Shown: positions 16,674 through 26,247, counted from the first letter of the stretch. The stretch is DNA of 64,000 nucleotides from JAEYXS01 sp943367715 (GCA_943367715.1 CALRJY020000002.1:230007-294006), one strand, 5' to 3'. Numbers and translations: made by a program. The notes: generated from the letters alone by a model not told the origin.

Positions 16674-19334
16674 ATGAAACCAGTCGTATCCTTCATCGTC
16701 GCTCTCCTCTCGGTATGCGTTTTGCACGCCCAACCTGCCGGGCCACAACTCAACCTCCAACCCCAAGCCACTCACATTGATTTGAGCTGGCCAGGCAATT
16801 TGCCTTTGCCCTCGGGAGCTACCGCTTATCCCCTCTATCAACTGCAGCAAAGCTCCAACCTGCTCGATTGGGTGAATGTGGGCCCGAAGCAGAAAGGAAA
16901 AACCGCGCTCACGCAGCTTTCTGTTGGCATCGGTCAGCCGAAGTTGTTTTACCGCTTGAATGCCGAATGGGGCACCACTGCTGAAGCCCCCATGGGCACG
17001 GGTGGCAGTGAAGTGTTCGGCTACAACGTCGCGTTTGCTGCTGAACTGCAACAGGTCGGCCAGATCTCGCCTCAGCAATTTGCCGCGCGTTACGGCGTCA
17101 CCAATGTCTATCTCCCAAGCATCGATGGGGATGTCACGACGGCAAGATATTGGAACCTCTTCGCCACCGATCCCGCCACCAACAACGTGGGCATGCAGCC
17201 GACCAATCACGGCTATCGCTATCATGATCTCCGGCTGAACTCGAACGAACTGGCCATACTGCAGGACAAAGGGTTCGTGGTGAGTGAACGGCTCGCCTCC
17301 ACCAACTTCGCCCAATCCTTCTACGCACTCTGGAATGATGACCTGCCGGTTTTTGTTTCTGCCGACTCCATCCTCCACGCCTGGCATCGCTCCTACGACA
17401 ACATGTTGGTGGAACTCGAACACCTCTGGCTCTCGCAAGCGCTGGAGCAGATCCTGGACGGCATGGCTGCGCAAATCACGGTGGCGCAGCAGGAAGCTGC
17501 CACGGGGCCGTTGGCAGTGAGTGTGCTGGATGCAGACTACTATGTGACCGTCGCACGTTCCCTGCTCAAAGGCTCAAAGATCGCCTCGTCGTTAGGACAG
17601 GCCGCCCGTGTGCAGCAAACGCTCGATGCCATCAATTCCGAAGCGTTCACCTGCTTCACTTTCTTTGACTACCCGCGCAACACTGATTTCTCCCAGTTCA
17701 AGCCGCGCGGACACTATGAACAGTCCGAACGGTTGCGCCGTTATTTCCGCACAACCATGTGGTTAGGCCGTATTGATTTCCGCATCGCCGGTGGTGATCA
17801 GGATTGCGATGGCAATCCATTGCCGCCCTCCACGCGGCAACTCGGCACAGCCATCACGTTGGGCCGCTTGCTCGCGCTTTCTGGAAAATATCAGGCTTGG
17901 GTGAACTTCGATAAAGTCACCCAAACCTTCGTAGGCTGGACAGATTCCATGACGTTCGCGCATCTGGCTGATCTGACCGTTTCCGCCGGAATCAGCACTC
18001 TGGCCGCCGTGACTACGACGCAGCAACTCGCCGATGTGCAGACCCAGATCGGCCTGGGCACGCTCGGTGTGCAGAACATTCGAGGCGATGCCTTCGTTTC
18101 CCCCGTCGGCCCGGAGCAGTTACGCCTGCCCCGCTCCTTCACCGTCTTCGGGCAAAAATTCGTTCCTGATAGCTGGGCGCTCTCCAAGGTCACGTCCGAC
18201 AGCATTCTCTGGGTGGAGAACGGCGTGACGAACAAGATTCCCCGCCGCGTGCCGAGCGCGCTGGATGTGGCGTTCTCAACCTTGGGCAATGACCAGATCG
18301 TCCCGGAGCTCATTGCCCTCATGACCAACACAGCGGCGCAAACCAGCACCAATCACATGATCTATTGGCGGGATGGTTTGCCGTATCAGCACAATCTCGC
18401 TGCGGCACGCAATGTCCTCGCCAGCCAGACAACCGAAGCGTGGGAAAGTAACATCTATCTAAGCTGGCTCTCTTCCCTCCGCGCTCTCTCCGTCCCCACC
18501 ACCGATGCCTACTATCCCCAAGCCGTGCGCACGCGGGAATGGGCACTGCGCCTGCTCAATACCCAGCTCGCCTCATGGACCCAACTGCGTCACGACACCA
18601 TCCTGTACGCCAAACAAAGCTATAGCGATGTGGGTCTGTGCAGCTACCCGGATGCTTACGTGGAACCCAATGTGGAATTCTGGCTCCGCTTCGAACAGAT
18701 GATCGCGCGCACCGCTACCCTGCTTCAAGCGTTACCCTATGAAGGCACCGTCAGCGATATCGAGCACGGCAACGTGGACATGGCGAACGTCAAAGCCAAG
18801 CACGTCTCCTTCCTCACCAACTTCGTGGATAAAGTCGCCCAGCTTCGTGTGATCGCCGACCAGCAGACCCGTCAGGAACCTTTGACGGTGACGCAAACTA
18901 ATTTCATGCATCAACTGATGCAGACGGGCGTCACGAACTACGGTCCCGTGCGCCGCTATGATGGTTGGTATCCCAGCCTCTTCTACCGTCACATGCTCGG
19001 CAGCGCCAGTTACACGGATACGTTCCCGATCGATTTCGGCGCGCAGAAGTATGATGCCTTGGTCGCCGATGTGCACACGGATCCACCCCACCCCGAGCTC
19101 GGTGATCCCGGCAGCATTCTGCATCAGGGCGTCGGCAAGGTGAACCTCCTCTTCATGGTCTTTGAACGTGGCCCCAACCGCATCATGGTAGCCGGACCGG
19201 TCCTCAGCCACTACGAGTTCGAGACGCCCTTCCCGCAGCGCCTGAGCGATAATGAGTGGAAAACCGTTTTGGATAGCGGCACGCGTCCGCCTAGTCCCGA
19301 ATGGACGCAGGGCTATTTGGTGCCCACCCCGTGA
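16674..19334 (+). CDS. Secreted DUF3160-family protein
   Basis: 886 residues from the ATG at 16674 (MKPVVSFIVALLSVCVLHAQ), a good signal peptide; the in-frame GTG at 16668 is less likely. The mature N-terminus carries the short module YQLQQSSNLLDWVNVG ... FYRLN. The same module ends the large protein at 2-3904, but here it is N-terminal. From about residue 110 the protein matches my memory of DUF3160 (FVSADSILHAWHRSYDNML, LYAKQSYSDVG, DIEHGNVDMANVKAKHVSFL, VADVHTDPP). DUF3160 proteins are large, exported and of unknown function. The gene stands alone between flanking intergenic stretches. Confidence 0.82.
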   Translation: MKPVVSFIVALLSVCVLHAQPAGPQLNLQPQATHIDLSWPGNLPLPSGATAYPLYQLQQSSNLLDWVNVGPKQKGKTALTQLSVGIGQPKLFYRLNAEWGTTAEAPMGTGGSEVFGYNVAFAAELQQVGQISPQQFAARYGVTNVYLPSIDGDVTTARYWNLFATDPATNNVGMQPTNHGYRYHDLRLNSNELAILQDKGFVVSERLASTNFAQSFYALWNDDLPVFVSADSILHAWHRSYDNMLVELEHLWLSQALEQILDGMAAQITVAQQEAATGPLAVSVLDADYYVTVARSLLKGSKIASSLGQAARVQQTLDAINSEAFTCFTFFDYPRNTDFSQFKPRGHYEQSERLRRYFRTTMWLGRIDFRIAGGDQDCDGNPLPPSTRQLGTAITLGRLLALSGKYQAWVNFDKVTQTFVGWTDSMTFAHLADLTVSAGISTLAAVTTTQQLADVQTQIGLGTLGVQNIRGDAFVSPVGPEQLRLPRSFTVFGQKFVPDSWALSKVTSDSILWVENGVTNKIPRRVPSALDVAFSTLGNDQIVPELIALMTNTAAQTSTNHMIYWRDGLPYQHNLAAARNVLASQTTEAWESNIYLSWLSSLRALSVPTTDAYYPQAVRTREWALRLLNTQLASWTQLRHDTILYAKQSYSDVGLCSYPDAYVEPNVEFWLRFEQMIARTATLLQALPYEGTVSDIEHGNVDMANVKAKHVSFLTNFVDKVAQLRVIADQQTRQEPLTVTQTNFMHQLMQTGVTNYGPVRRYDGWYPSLFYRHMLGSASYTDTFPIDFGAQKYDALVADVHTDPPHPELGDPGSILHQGVGKVNLLFMVFERGPNRIMVAGPVLSHYEFETPFPQRLSDNEWKTVLDSGTRPPSPEWTQGYLVPTP

Positions 19335-19490
19335 GCTGGCCGCAGGCTGGCCGGTGAAAGACATAAATCGACGATTTAGCCCCCTTTTTCTTTCCCGAAC
19401 CCGCTCTTGCTTTCCGTTTCCTGAAAGCCCATGCTCACCCTGTTTTTTCGCCTGTGCGCGGCACACCCCGCCTGGCATTACGTTTTTAAC

Positions 19491-21167
19491 ATGAGTAATC
19501 CGTTGGAATCCGAGTTCAATCTCGAGCAGCTTGAGCAGCAACTTTTGCCCGCCTGGGCCAAAGAGACCCCATCTACGAACCGCTACGCCAATGTGCGCGG
19601 CGATGAAGAGCATGGTGGTGGCCGTCGTGGCCCCCGTCGTGACGGTCCTTCTGGTCGCGGGCCGGGTGGTCCCGGTGGTCCTCGCCGTGATGGTCCAAGC
19701 CGTGGCCCTGGCGGTTTTGGTGGCCCCAGCCGTGGTCCTCGTCCCGGTGGTCCGGGCGGTGGTGGCGGCTTCGGCGGACCTCGTAGTGACCGTGGTGGTG
19801 ATCGCCGCAGTGGACCCGGTGGTCCGCGCCGCGATGATCGCGGTGGCCGCTTCGATGACCGTCGTGAAGAACGCCGCGAGCCCTTGCCTCCCCTGCCCGC
19901 GCTGAATGTTTCTATCATCCCCGAGGAAAAGGGTGTGGAAGCATTGGCCCGTCAGATCAAGCTGACCGGGCGCGCCTATCCGCTGTTCGACATCGGCTTC
20001 CTCATCATCAAGCGCCCGGAACGTTACGTCGTGCGCTTCGATGTGCAGCGGAACTCGGACGGCACTCCGGTGCAGCCGCTCATCGTCTGCCGCCTGGATG
20101 ACACGCTCTGGCTCAACGAGCAGGACGCCGTGGCCCATATCCTGACGAAGCATTTCGATACCTTCTACCAGACCGAGAAGACCGCTACCGACAAGCCCAA
20201 GGGTGTCTACACCTTCGTGGCCCAGTGCGGCATGAGCGGCGAGATCCTCGGCCCGCCGAACTATCACGATTACCAGAACAAGCTGCGCCACCTGCATCAG
20301 GAGCGCTTCGCCCGCATGCCGTTCGAGGCTTTCAAGGCCCGTGTGCGCATCGTGAAGGACGAGGAGATCGTGAAGAAGTGGCTGGAAGACCAGAGCTGGA
20401 AGACTGAGTTCACCCCGCTCAACGTCCCCGAGCCCGTCAAGCTCCCGAACAAGGAAGCCGTGGAGAAGCATTTCCGCGAGACGCATCTGGCGAACATCAT
20501 CCAGCCGGTGGAGCACTACACGCTCCTCGGCACCGCCAGCCAGAACATCCCGATCGGACCGCTGCGCGCCCTGTTCCGCCGCAATCTGGAAGAACAATTG
20601 AAGTTCCCGCTCAAGCTCGTCACGACCTTGAGCCAGCAGTTCGCCGGACAAGGTCTGCAGTTCTTCAAGGTGGACAAGACGGTCACGCACGTGGCCATCG
20701 CCCGTCCGCATTTCTTGGACACGACGCTCACGCCCGTGTCGGACAGCATCAAGAGCATCATCGACTTCATCAACAAGACGCCCAAGTGCACGCGCCGCAA
20801 GGTGTATGACGCCTTGGCCCCGACTCCGGTGGCGCCTGCCGCTCCCGCTGCTCCGGCTCCGGAAGCTGCCGCTGCACCTGCCGAAGGTGAAGCCAAGCCC
20901 GCTGCCCCGGCCGCTCCGGCGGAAACCGTGCTCACGCCCGAGCAACGCGCCATCACGCAGGACCTGCACTGGCTCATCCATCAGGGTCACGTGATCGAGT
21001 TCGCGAATGGCATCATCGAGACGGCCAAGAAGCCCGGACCGAAGCCCGAGAAGCAACCGGCCGCTCCGCAACAGCCGAAGGCTGCGAAGGAAAAGCCGGT
21101 CAGCACCAAGGGCCGCAAGCATGATTACCTGCCGGTCTTCATGTCCGTCGCTCCTATTGTGATCTAA
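19491..21167 (+). CDS. Protein with Arg/Gly/Pro-rich N-terminal region and a conserved core of unknown function
   Basis: 558 residues from the ATG at 19491 (MSNPLESEFNLEQLEQQ); 20 upstream codons in the same frame look non-coding. Residues about 40-130 are a low-complexity tract of Gly, Arg, Pro and Asp with RGG-like and GPRRDG-like steps, as in RNA-binding or phase-separating proteins. The core (about 140-430) contains GRAYPLFDIGFLIIKRPERY, CGMSGEILGPPNYHDYQ and LNVPEPVKLPNKEAVEKHF. An Ala/Pro linker and a basic tail (KGRKHDYLPVF) follow. I do not recognise a named family. RNA binding is inferred from composition only. It lies 9 bases before the DUF5069 gene. Confidence 0.8.
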   Translation: MSNPLESEFNLEQLEQQLLPAWAKETPSTNRYANVRGDEEHGGGRRGPRRDGPSGRGPGGPGGPRRDGPSRGPGGFGGPSRGPRPGGPGGGGGFGGPRSDRGGDRRSGPGGPRRDDRGGRFDDRREERREPLPPLPALNVSIIPEEKGVEALARQIKLTGRAYPLFDIGFLIIKRPERYVVRFDVQRNSDGTPVQPLIVCRLDDTLWLNEQDAVAHILTKHFDTFYQTEKTATDKPKGVYTFVAQCGMSGEILGPPNYHDYQNKLRHLHQERFARMPFEAFKARVRIVKDEEIVKKWLEDQSWKTEFTPLNVPEPVKLPNKEAVEKHFRETHLANIIQPVEHYTLLGTASQNIPIGPLRALFRRNLEEQLKFPLKLVTTLSQQFAGQGLQFFKVDKTVTHVAIARPHFLDTTLTPVSDSIKSIIDFINKTPKCTRRKVYDALAPTPVAPAAPAAPAPEAAAAPAEGEAKPAAPAAPAETVLTPEQRAITQDLHWLIHQGHVIEFANGIIETAKKPGPKPEKQPAAPQQPKAAKEKPVSTKGRKHDYLPVFMSVAPIVI

Positions 21168-21176
21168 CGGTTCGCG

Positions 21177-21620
21177 ATGAACGCCCCCGACCTCACTCAA
21201 CGTCCGCCTCGCAGCGCACGTGTGCGGCTCGGGGGCTTCGTCATTTTACCGCGCTTGCTCGATAAGGGCCGCGCCGCCCTTGCCGGAAAACAGGGCGCAT
21301 ATCATTACAACTGCCCCATGGACCAGCGCTTCTTCGAGTTCACCGGCCTCACCGCCGATGGCCTCAAAGAACAACTGGCCGCTGGCAAAGGTGACGGTGA
21401 AATCCTCGAGTGGGTGACCGCCAACCTGCGCCCCGCACGCTCCCTACACGAGATCATGGCTTGGTCTACCCAACAGGAACAGCGCGTGCCCTCGGACATC
21501 GATTCGCGCCAGTATTTCAATGATCTCCACGCCCAAGCCGCTCCGAAGCGCGAAGACATCCATACGTGGTTCGATCTGTTGGATGTAGATGATTTCGGCA
21601 GTTATGGCGGGCAGGTGTAG
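21177..21620 (+). CDS. DUF5069-family protein
   Basis: 147 residues. The start LTQRPPRSARVRLGGFVILPRLLDKGRA is the hallmark of DUF5069; the motif YHYNCPMDQRFFEF is also typical. Members are small soluble proteins of unknown function, common in Verrucomicrobiota and Planctomycetota. It lies 9 bases after the Arg/Gly-rich gene and is probably co-transcribed with it. The gene ends 31 bases from the convergent propeller gene. Confidence 0.85.
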   Translation: MNAPDLTQRPPRSARVRLGGFVILPRLLDKGRAALAGKQGAYHYNCPMDQRFFEFTGLTADGLKEQLAAGKGDGEILEWVTANLRPARSLHEIMAWSTQQEQRVPSDIDSRQYFNDLHAQAAPKREDIHTWFDLLDVDDFGSYGGQV

Positions 21621-21651
21621 TAATCGGGAGAGGCGGCCTGCTGGACATATT

Positions 21652-22968
21652 TCACCGTATTTTTTTAGCCCTCACCTTTTCCCGATGTTCCCACAACGGA
21701 GCAAAAGTTTCCGCATCCACGCCGGTGATGACCACTTCTCGCTCCTCAGATGTCTTTTTCATCTCGCGAGCAGACCAATCTCCTCTGACACAAATCAAAT
21801 GCTTGCCACCTGAGGACATGTGAAAACTCGCCCCAGGTTTGGTTCCCCATCGTTTCATCTCAAGTGAAGGGATTTCCACTGTCACAAGCGACTCTTCCAT
21901 CCCCAATATCACCCGCCCTTGCGCATTGACTCCGATATATGATGTCCATCCCTTGATCTTCTTGGTGGTCTGCTGTGCCCGCAGGCGACCTTGGAGATCA
22001 TACAGCTCGATCCAAAACGTCTCCTGTTGGGGATCCGCTTTCTCCATTGAACCAGTGGAGTAATATTCGGAATATCTGAGAAAACCATCTTTCAAGGCTA
22101 CCCACCCCTGCTGGTAATTGTCCCGCTGACCAAGTTTCAGGGGCAGACTTGTTCGAGTGGATACATTAAACGCGGTGACTGGCCCTCTTCGGCTATGAGT
22201 TTCCGCGACCAGCATCCAGTCGTTTACCTCGTTATGCATCCACCTGCTTGGAAATGGGGGAGCCTTTTTGAGGACTTCAGCCAATTGGGGTAACGCCATC
22301 TTCTCACCTGCTCGTATCTGGAACGTAAAATCTTTATCACCTGCCACAAGGTTTTTACCCGAATCTAGGATTTCTCCGGCACCACCGTCCACGATTTCTC
22401 CATTCCGCTGGTCAATTACCAACCAGTCTTGAAAACATGTCGTCCAGCAGCAGCCGCCACCATTTAGCCCTTGCCGCCCTATCACTAACATTCCCCCGCT
22501 TACTTGGAGCGGAGTATAAACAAACCAGTTCGGAACTCGAGACGACCCGAATCCGGTTCTCATTGGGAAAAATACGTCGGTATTACTGGCCGCCTTGTGA
22601 AGAGGTGCATTAGTCCGCGCAGGAACGCCAAACAGATTCGTCTGCCAAAGAATCTGGCCGTTTGAAAGACGTGCCGCTGACAGCGCGTCATCGCAAACAA
22701 AATAAAAAATATCACGGCCATTGGTGCCCGCGGACCTCGGAATCTCTGCCAGTTTAATCCGCCATTGTTCTTTCCCGTTATGGGCATCCAAAGAAATCAG
22801 ATCATAAAATTTACTGCCCGACGCTTTAAGGCTCCAAAGGATTTGCTGTTCCCCAGCAAGAACCACACTGACATGAACAAATCCCTCCATGGGGACTATC
22901 ATCGCTCGCGTCACCAAGGGGCAGAGAGCCAGAAACAGAATCAATAAATATTTAGTGAGAGCGGACAT
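21652..22968 (-). CDS. Secreted PQQ-like beta-propeller protein
   Basis: 438 residues from the ATG at 22968, preceded by AGGAAGG; a TTG at 22983 is possible. A signal peptide (YLLILFLALCPLVTRA) is followed by repeats that resemble PQQ/quinoprotein blades: SLDAHNGKEQWRIKL, AARLSNGQILWQTNL and VIDQRNGEIVDGG. A CC pair and a nearby Cys (GGGCCWTTCFQDW) could form disulphides. The sequence is visibly less GC-rich than most of the window, as is the middle of the following aroA gene. Function unknown; probably periplasmic. Confidence 0.78.
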   Translation of the reverse strand: MSALTKYLLILFLALCPLVTRAMIVPMEGFVHVSVVLAGEQQILWSLKASGSKFYDLISLDAHNGKEQWRIKLAEIPRSAGTNGRDIFYFVCDDALSAARLSNGQILWQTNLFGVPARTNAPLHKAASNTDVFFPMRTGFGSSRVPNWFVYTPLQVSGGMLVIGRQGLNGGGCCWTTCFQDWLVIDQRNGEIVDGGAGEILDSGKNLVAGDKDFTFQIRAGEKMALPQLAEVLKKAPPFPSRWMHNEVNDWMLVAETHSRRGPVTAFNVSTRTSLPLKLGQRDNYQQGWVALKDGFLRYSEYYSTGSMEKADPQQETFWIELYDLQGRLRAQQTTKKIKGWTSYIGVNAQGRVILGMEESLVTVEIPSLEMKRWGTKPGASFHMSSGGKHLICVRGDWSAREMKKTSEEREVVITGVDAETFAPLWEHREKVRAKKIR

Positions 22969-23068
22969 ACCTTCCTGTGCCAAAGCCGACTCTAAACCAT
23001 TTTACAGACCGCACAATATCAGAATGCCCCTCGACTTCCCACTTTATCAGCGTCTTCAGCGGTTCACC

Positions 23069-24406
23069 TCACGCAGCGAACAGATCCCCATGCCCCAGCT
23101 TCTTCCCGTGGGCATCCAGAATCGTCACCCCTAAATCCTTCGCCAGTTTCTGGAAGAAATTCGGAAACGTCTTCTTCACGCAAGAAGGGTTCCGCAGCTT
23201 GATGCCCGGCACGCGCAAGCCCACCACCGCGAAGCACATGGCCATGCGGTGATCGTTGTAGGTCTCAATCTCGGCTCCGTGAAGTTGTGAGGGATAAACC
23301 AAAAGTGTATCCCCTTTCTCCAAAACCATGGCTCCGCATTTTTCTAATTCAGTCTTAAGAGCATAGACCCGTTCACATTCTTGAACACGAAGACGTCCCA
23401 AATCTCTGAATTCAATTGGTTTGGCATAACCGCTTTGAGCATCCGAATGAAAAACGAAAGCCGATGATTGCGGTGCCCGATTAAAAGGCGCTTTTGCAAT
23501 CGCCGTCATAATACTGTCACCAAGATGCAATTTCCGGGAAATGTGCCCCTTCAATTCCAACAAGTTTCGGTATTTAGGGTATTCTGAATCAATCTGCCAA
23601 TTTGTTTTGGGCCAGTGAGAAACCGTTACACTCCCCATTTCCTGATTGATCCCCGTAATCCAAAGTAACCAATCAATTGCCCAGAAATAGCTACCACTTG
23701 AAGCATCAGGTTCCACTTGAAATTGCCCACCGTTAGCAGGGAATGCCTTGAGCAGCTCCCTTGTCATCTCTACATATGGCAGCTCTTCGGCATTGGCTCC
23801 CACAATACCCACCTGCCATTGGCCAATCGCTCCGCTCAAGATCAACGCCGAGGCGAACTGCGAACTCTCATCTACGCTGACATCACAACTGCCCGCCTTG
23901 GGGCCAATACCGTGAATGACCGCAGGTAGTTTGTTATTTACCGAATCCACCTGATAACCAAGCTGGCGCAAGGCCTGAAACAACGACGCCTGCGGTCGCT
24001 CATGCATCCGTGGCACACCGCTCAATCGGTAAACACCTTTGCCCAGACAAACCATTGCCGCCAAAAACCGCGCTGCAGTGCCTGCATTCCCCACGAACAA
24101 TTCCAAAGGCTTCTCCACCGTCCCGCTCTTGGGAATCACCCCACCCTTCCCTTCCACCGTGATCGTGCGATTGCAAAACTCATTCGGATCAGGCTGCACC
24201 TCCACCTTGAAGCCCAGTGTGTGCAAGCACTCCACCATCACTTGGGTATCCTCGCTCCACAGCGCACCTTCCAAAGTCACTGTCCCATTCGCCAACGCCG
24301 CCAGAACCAACGCCCGGTTCGTGATGCTCTTGGAGCCGGGCACCGTGATCTCAGCTTTGACCGGTTTCTCTAAAGGAACGATTTCAATTAAATCTGGTAG
24401 GCTCAC
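23069..24406 (-). CDS. aroA: 3-phosphoshikimate 1-carboxyvinyltransferase (EPSP synthase)
   Basis: 445 residues from a GTG at 24406 (MSLPDLIEIVPLEKPVKA); a longer GTG frame to 24475 would overlap tyrA. It makes EPSP from shikimate-3-phosphate and PEP in aromatic amino-acid synthesis. Visible sites include VPGSKSITNRAL, GNAGTAARFLAAM, ESSQFASALI, EPDASSGSY, LGDSIMTAI, ETYNDHRMAMCF and VKKTFPNFF. The usual VKETDR appears as VQECER, which I recall from a planctomycete/verrucomicrobial branch. Between about 23290 and 23730 the DNA is much more AT-rich than its flanks. The encoded stretch there (around NRAPQSS to SGYAKPIEF) is unusual. It follows tyrA by 25 bases. Confidence 0.93.
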   Translation of the reverse strand: MSLPDLIEIVPLEKPVKAEITVPGSKSITNRALVLAALANGTVTLEGALWSEDTQVMVECLHTLGFKVEVQPDPNEFCNRTITVEGKGGVIPKSGTVEKPLELFVGNAGTAARFLAAMVCLGKGVYRLSGVPRMHERPQASLFQALRQLGYQVDSVNNKLPAVIHGIGPKAGSCDVSVDESSQFASALILSGAIGQWQVGIVGANAEELPYVEMTRELLKAFPANGGQFQVEPDASSGSYFWAIDWLLWITGINQEMGSVTVSHWPKTNWQIDSEYPKYRNLLELKGHISRKLHLGDSIMTAIAKAPFNRAPQSSAFVFHSDAQSGYAKPIEFRDLGRLRVQECERVYALKTELEKCGAMVLEKGDTLLVYPSQLHGAEIETYNDHRMAMCFAVVGLRVPGIKLRNPSCVKKTFPNFFQKLAKDLGVTILDAHGKKLGHGDLFAA

Positions 24407-24431
24407 GAATAAACTTTCTAAGACGGACAAA

Positions 24432-25316
24432 CTATTCCGGCGAAGGCGAGGCACCTTGTGCGCACCATTCGTCACGCCGCTGCTTGGCTTTCACGAAGAA
24501 CTCCTCGATGGTTTTCACATCACCATTGTTCAGGGCCAGTTGAAACTCCTGCAGATCCTCGATGAACACACCGAGCACTTGGGAGAGGTGCTTGCTGTTC
24601 GCCATGGAGATATCCCGCCACATCTCTGGTGAACCGGAGGCGATGCGGGTCATGTCGCGAAAACCCGTCGCGCAGAGTTGCGCCTGATGCTTCGGCAAGG
24701 CTGGGCTGAGCACATAGCTCGCCAATTCCGCCGCGACCACATGTGGTAGGTGACTGGATCGGCTCACCAGTTCATCATGCAGATCCGGCTTCAACCGTAG
24801 CGGCTTGCCACCCAATGCCTTCCAAAACTCTTCGAGCTTCTTCACCTCGGCAGCGGGTGCTTTCGGTGTCGGTGAGACGACGCACACGGCGTTCTGAAAC
24901 AAATCCGCCTTGGCAAAACTCACCCCCGTCTTCTCTGCCCCAGCCATCGGGTGACTGCCGATGAAGCACGCGCCAGCTCCAGCGATCAACGCAGTCAATT
25001 CTTGTGCAGGCTGGCCTTTCACACTTCCAACATCCGTCACCACCGCACCGCGCTTCAACGAGGGCAACATCTGCTTGGTGAGTTCCAACATCTGGCCGAT
25101 GGGCGTGCAAAGGATGACGAGGTCGGCATTCTCCACCGCTTGCGCAAGAACCATGGTGGCAGAATCCACCGCGCCCACCTTCATGCATTCATCAATGGAA
25201 GCCTGACGGCGAACGTAGCCGACCACTTGCGCCGCGACACGACGCTGCCGGACGGCCAAACCTACCGAGCCGCCCAGCAAACCAACGCCTACCAGCGCTA
25301 TTTTCTGCCAGTGCAC
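24432..25316 (-). CDS. tyrA: Prephenate dehydrogenase (TyrA)
   Basis: 294 residues from a GTG (MHWQKIALVGVGLLGGSVGLA). The N-terminal Rossmann fold has GVGLLGGS. The helical dimerisation domain carries the prephenate-site motifs GSHPMAGAEKTG, SRSSHLPHVVAAELA and GFRDMTRIASGSPEMWRDI. It oxidises prephenate (or arogenate) to the tyrosine precursor with NAD(P). There is no ACT or chorismate-mutase domain, so no feedback domain is visible here. Upstream of aroA on the same strand, so this is a small aromatic-amino-acid unit. Confidence 0.95.
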   Translation of the reverse strand: MHWQKIALVGVGLLGGSVGLAVRQRRVAAQVVGYVRRQASIDECMKVGAVDSATMVLAQAVENADLVILCTPIGQMLELTKQMLPSLKRGAVVTDVGSVKGQPAQELTALIAGAGACFIGSHPMAGAEKTGVSFAKADLFQNAVCVVSPTPKAPAAEVKKLEEFWKALGGKPLRLKPDLHDELVSRSSHLPHVVAAELASYVLSPALPKHQAQLCATGFRDMTRIASGSPEMWRDISMANSKHLSQVLGVFIEDLQEFQLALNNGDVKTIEEFFVKAKQRRDEWCAQGASPSPE

Positions 25317-25404
25317 GCCGTGAAGATAAAGGAATGGCCCGCAGTGAAAAGCGCATTTATGGCCGTAGCCGTCCCATATGCGGGATCAGGAGACGGAACT
25401 CACT

Positions 25405-26247
25405 TTACTTGCCAGCCATCTCGCGCACCCGTTCCAAAATCACATCCGGGATATGAGGCTCATTTCCGATGCTCGCGGAATACCACACCCGTTTGCCATT
25501 CTTCTCCGCAGGATTTTGCCACGTCGGCTGCCCGGCAGCCATGCGTGAGCGCACAACGGCTTCCGGCTCGCCCAACATCATCGGGATATCTTCATACGAA
25601 TGCAGCCCATCACTGATGAAGAATGGTACCATCACGATATCGCGCGTCTGTGCCAGCTTATAGCAGTCACCGATGCGCGGCTCCTCTTCCATGAAGATGG
25701 AATGTACATCCGCATATAGATTCATCGACTTGATCAACGCCACCTGATGCTCAATGGCCTTGCGCGAGTTTTCATTATTCCCCGTGCCATGCCCGGCGAT
25801 GAACAGCGTGATCTGCTTCGGTTCCGGCAGATTGGCGGCCGGATTCCTCTCCACCACTTCACGCGCGCGCGCCAGCAATACATCGGTCATGCTATCGTGC
25901 GTGCCCACAGGCCCGCAGTAATAGAGCGTTTGCTCAGCGCGCTTTTGCACACGAGGGAAATTCGTTTCACCGTTCGCGCAGAAGCCCAGTTCACGCGGAA
26001 TGACTTGCTCCGTGAAATAGCCTTCACTGATGAAGAGCGGTACGATGAACACTCGCGGCAGATAAGCTCCCCGCAACACCGCACAGATCGCCGGCTCTTC
26101 CTTCCAGAAACACACGAGCACCTGTCCGAAGATGCCTCGGCGGCGCAACTCATCCGCGTGTTGATGCGTGGGGGCGGCGGATTCGGCGTTGAGCGTCGAA
26201 CCGTGGCCCACGATCACCAGCGTGGCATCTGAAAAATCTTCCGGCAT
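25405..26247 (-). CDS. CbiX-like chelatase-family protein with two domains
   Basis: 280 residues from the ATG at 26247; a TTG at 26283 would add 12. Two similar halves are visible. The first has IVGHGSTLNAES and PLFISEGYFTEQVIP; the second has IAGHGTGNNENS and PFFISDGLHSYEDIP. Each carries a metal-ligand His near its start (HGS, HGT) and a second His only in some positions. This is the CbiX/SirB fold, in which a divalent metal is inserted into sirohydrochlorin for cobalamin or sirohaem. No other tetrapyrrole gene is nearby, so the substrate is uncertain. Confidence 0.82.
   Translation of the reverse strand: MPEDFSDATLVIVGHGSTLNAESAAPTHQHADELRRRGIFGQVLVCFWKEEPAICAVLRGAYLPRVFIVPLFISEGYFTEQVIPRELGFCANGETNFPRVQKRAEQTLYYCGPVGTHDSMTDVLLARAREVVERNPAANLPEPKQITLFIAGHGTGNNENSRKAIEHQVALIKSMNLYADVHSIFMEEEPRIGDCYKLAQTRDIVMVPFFISDGLHSYEDIPMMLGEPEAVVRSRMAAGQPTWQNPAEKNGKRVWYSASIGNEPHIPDVILERVREMAGK

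Noticed and set aside
18732..21200. Very long minus-strand open frame opposite the DUF3160 and Arg/Gly-rich genes
   Set aside because: It is an antisense shadow: its translation is Arg/Gly/Ala-biased with no domain, while the plus-strand genes have signal peptide, conserved motifs and a normal layout.
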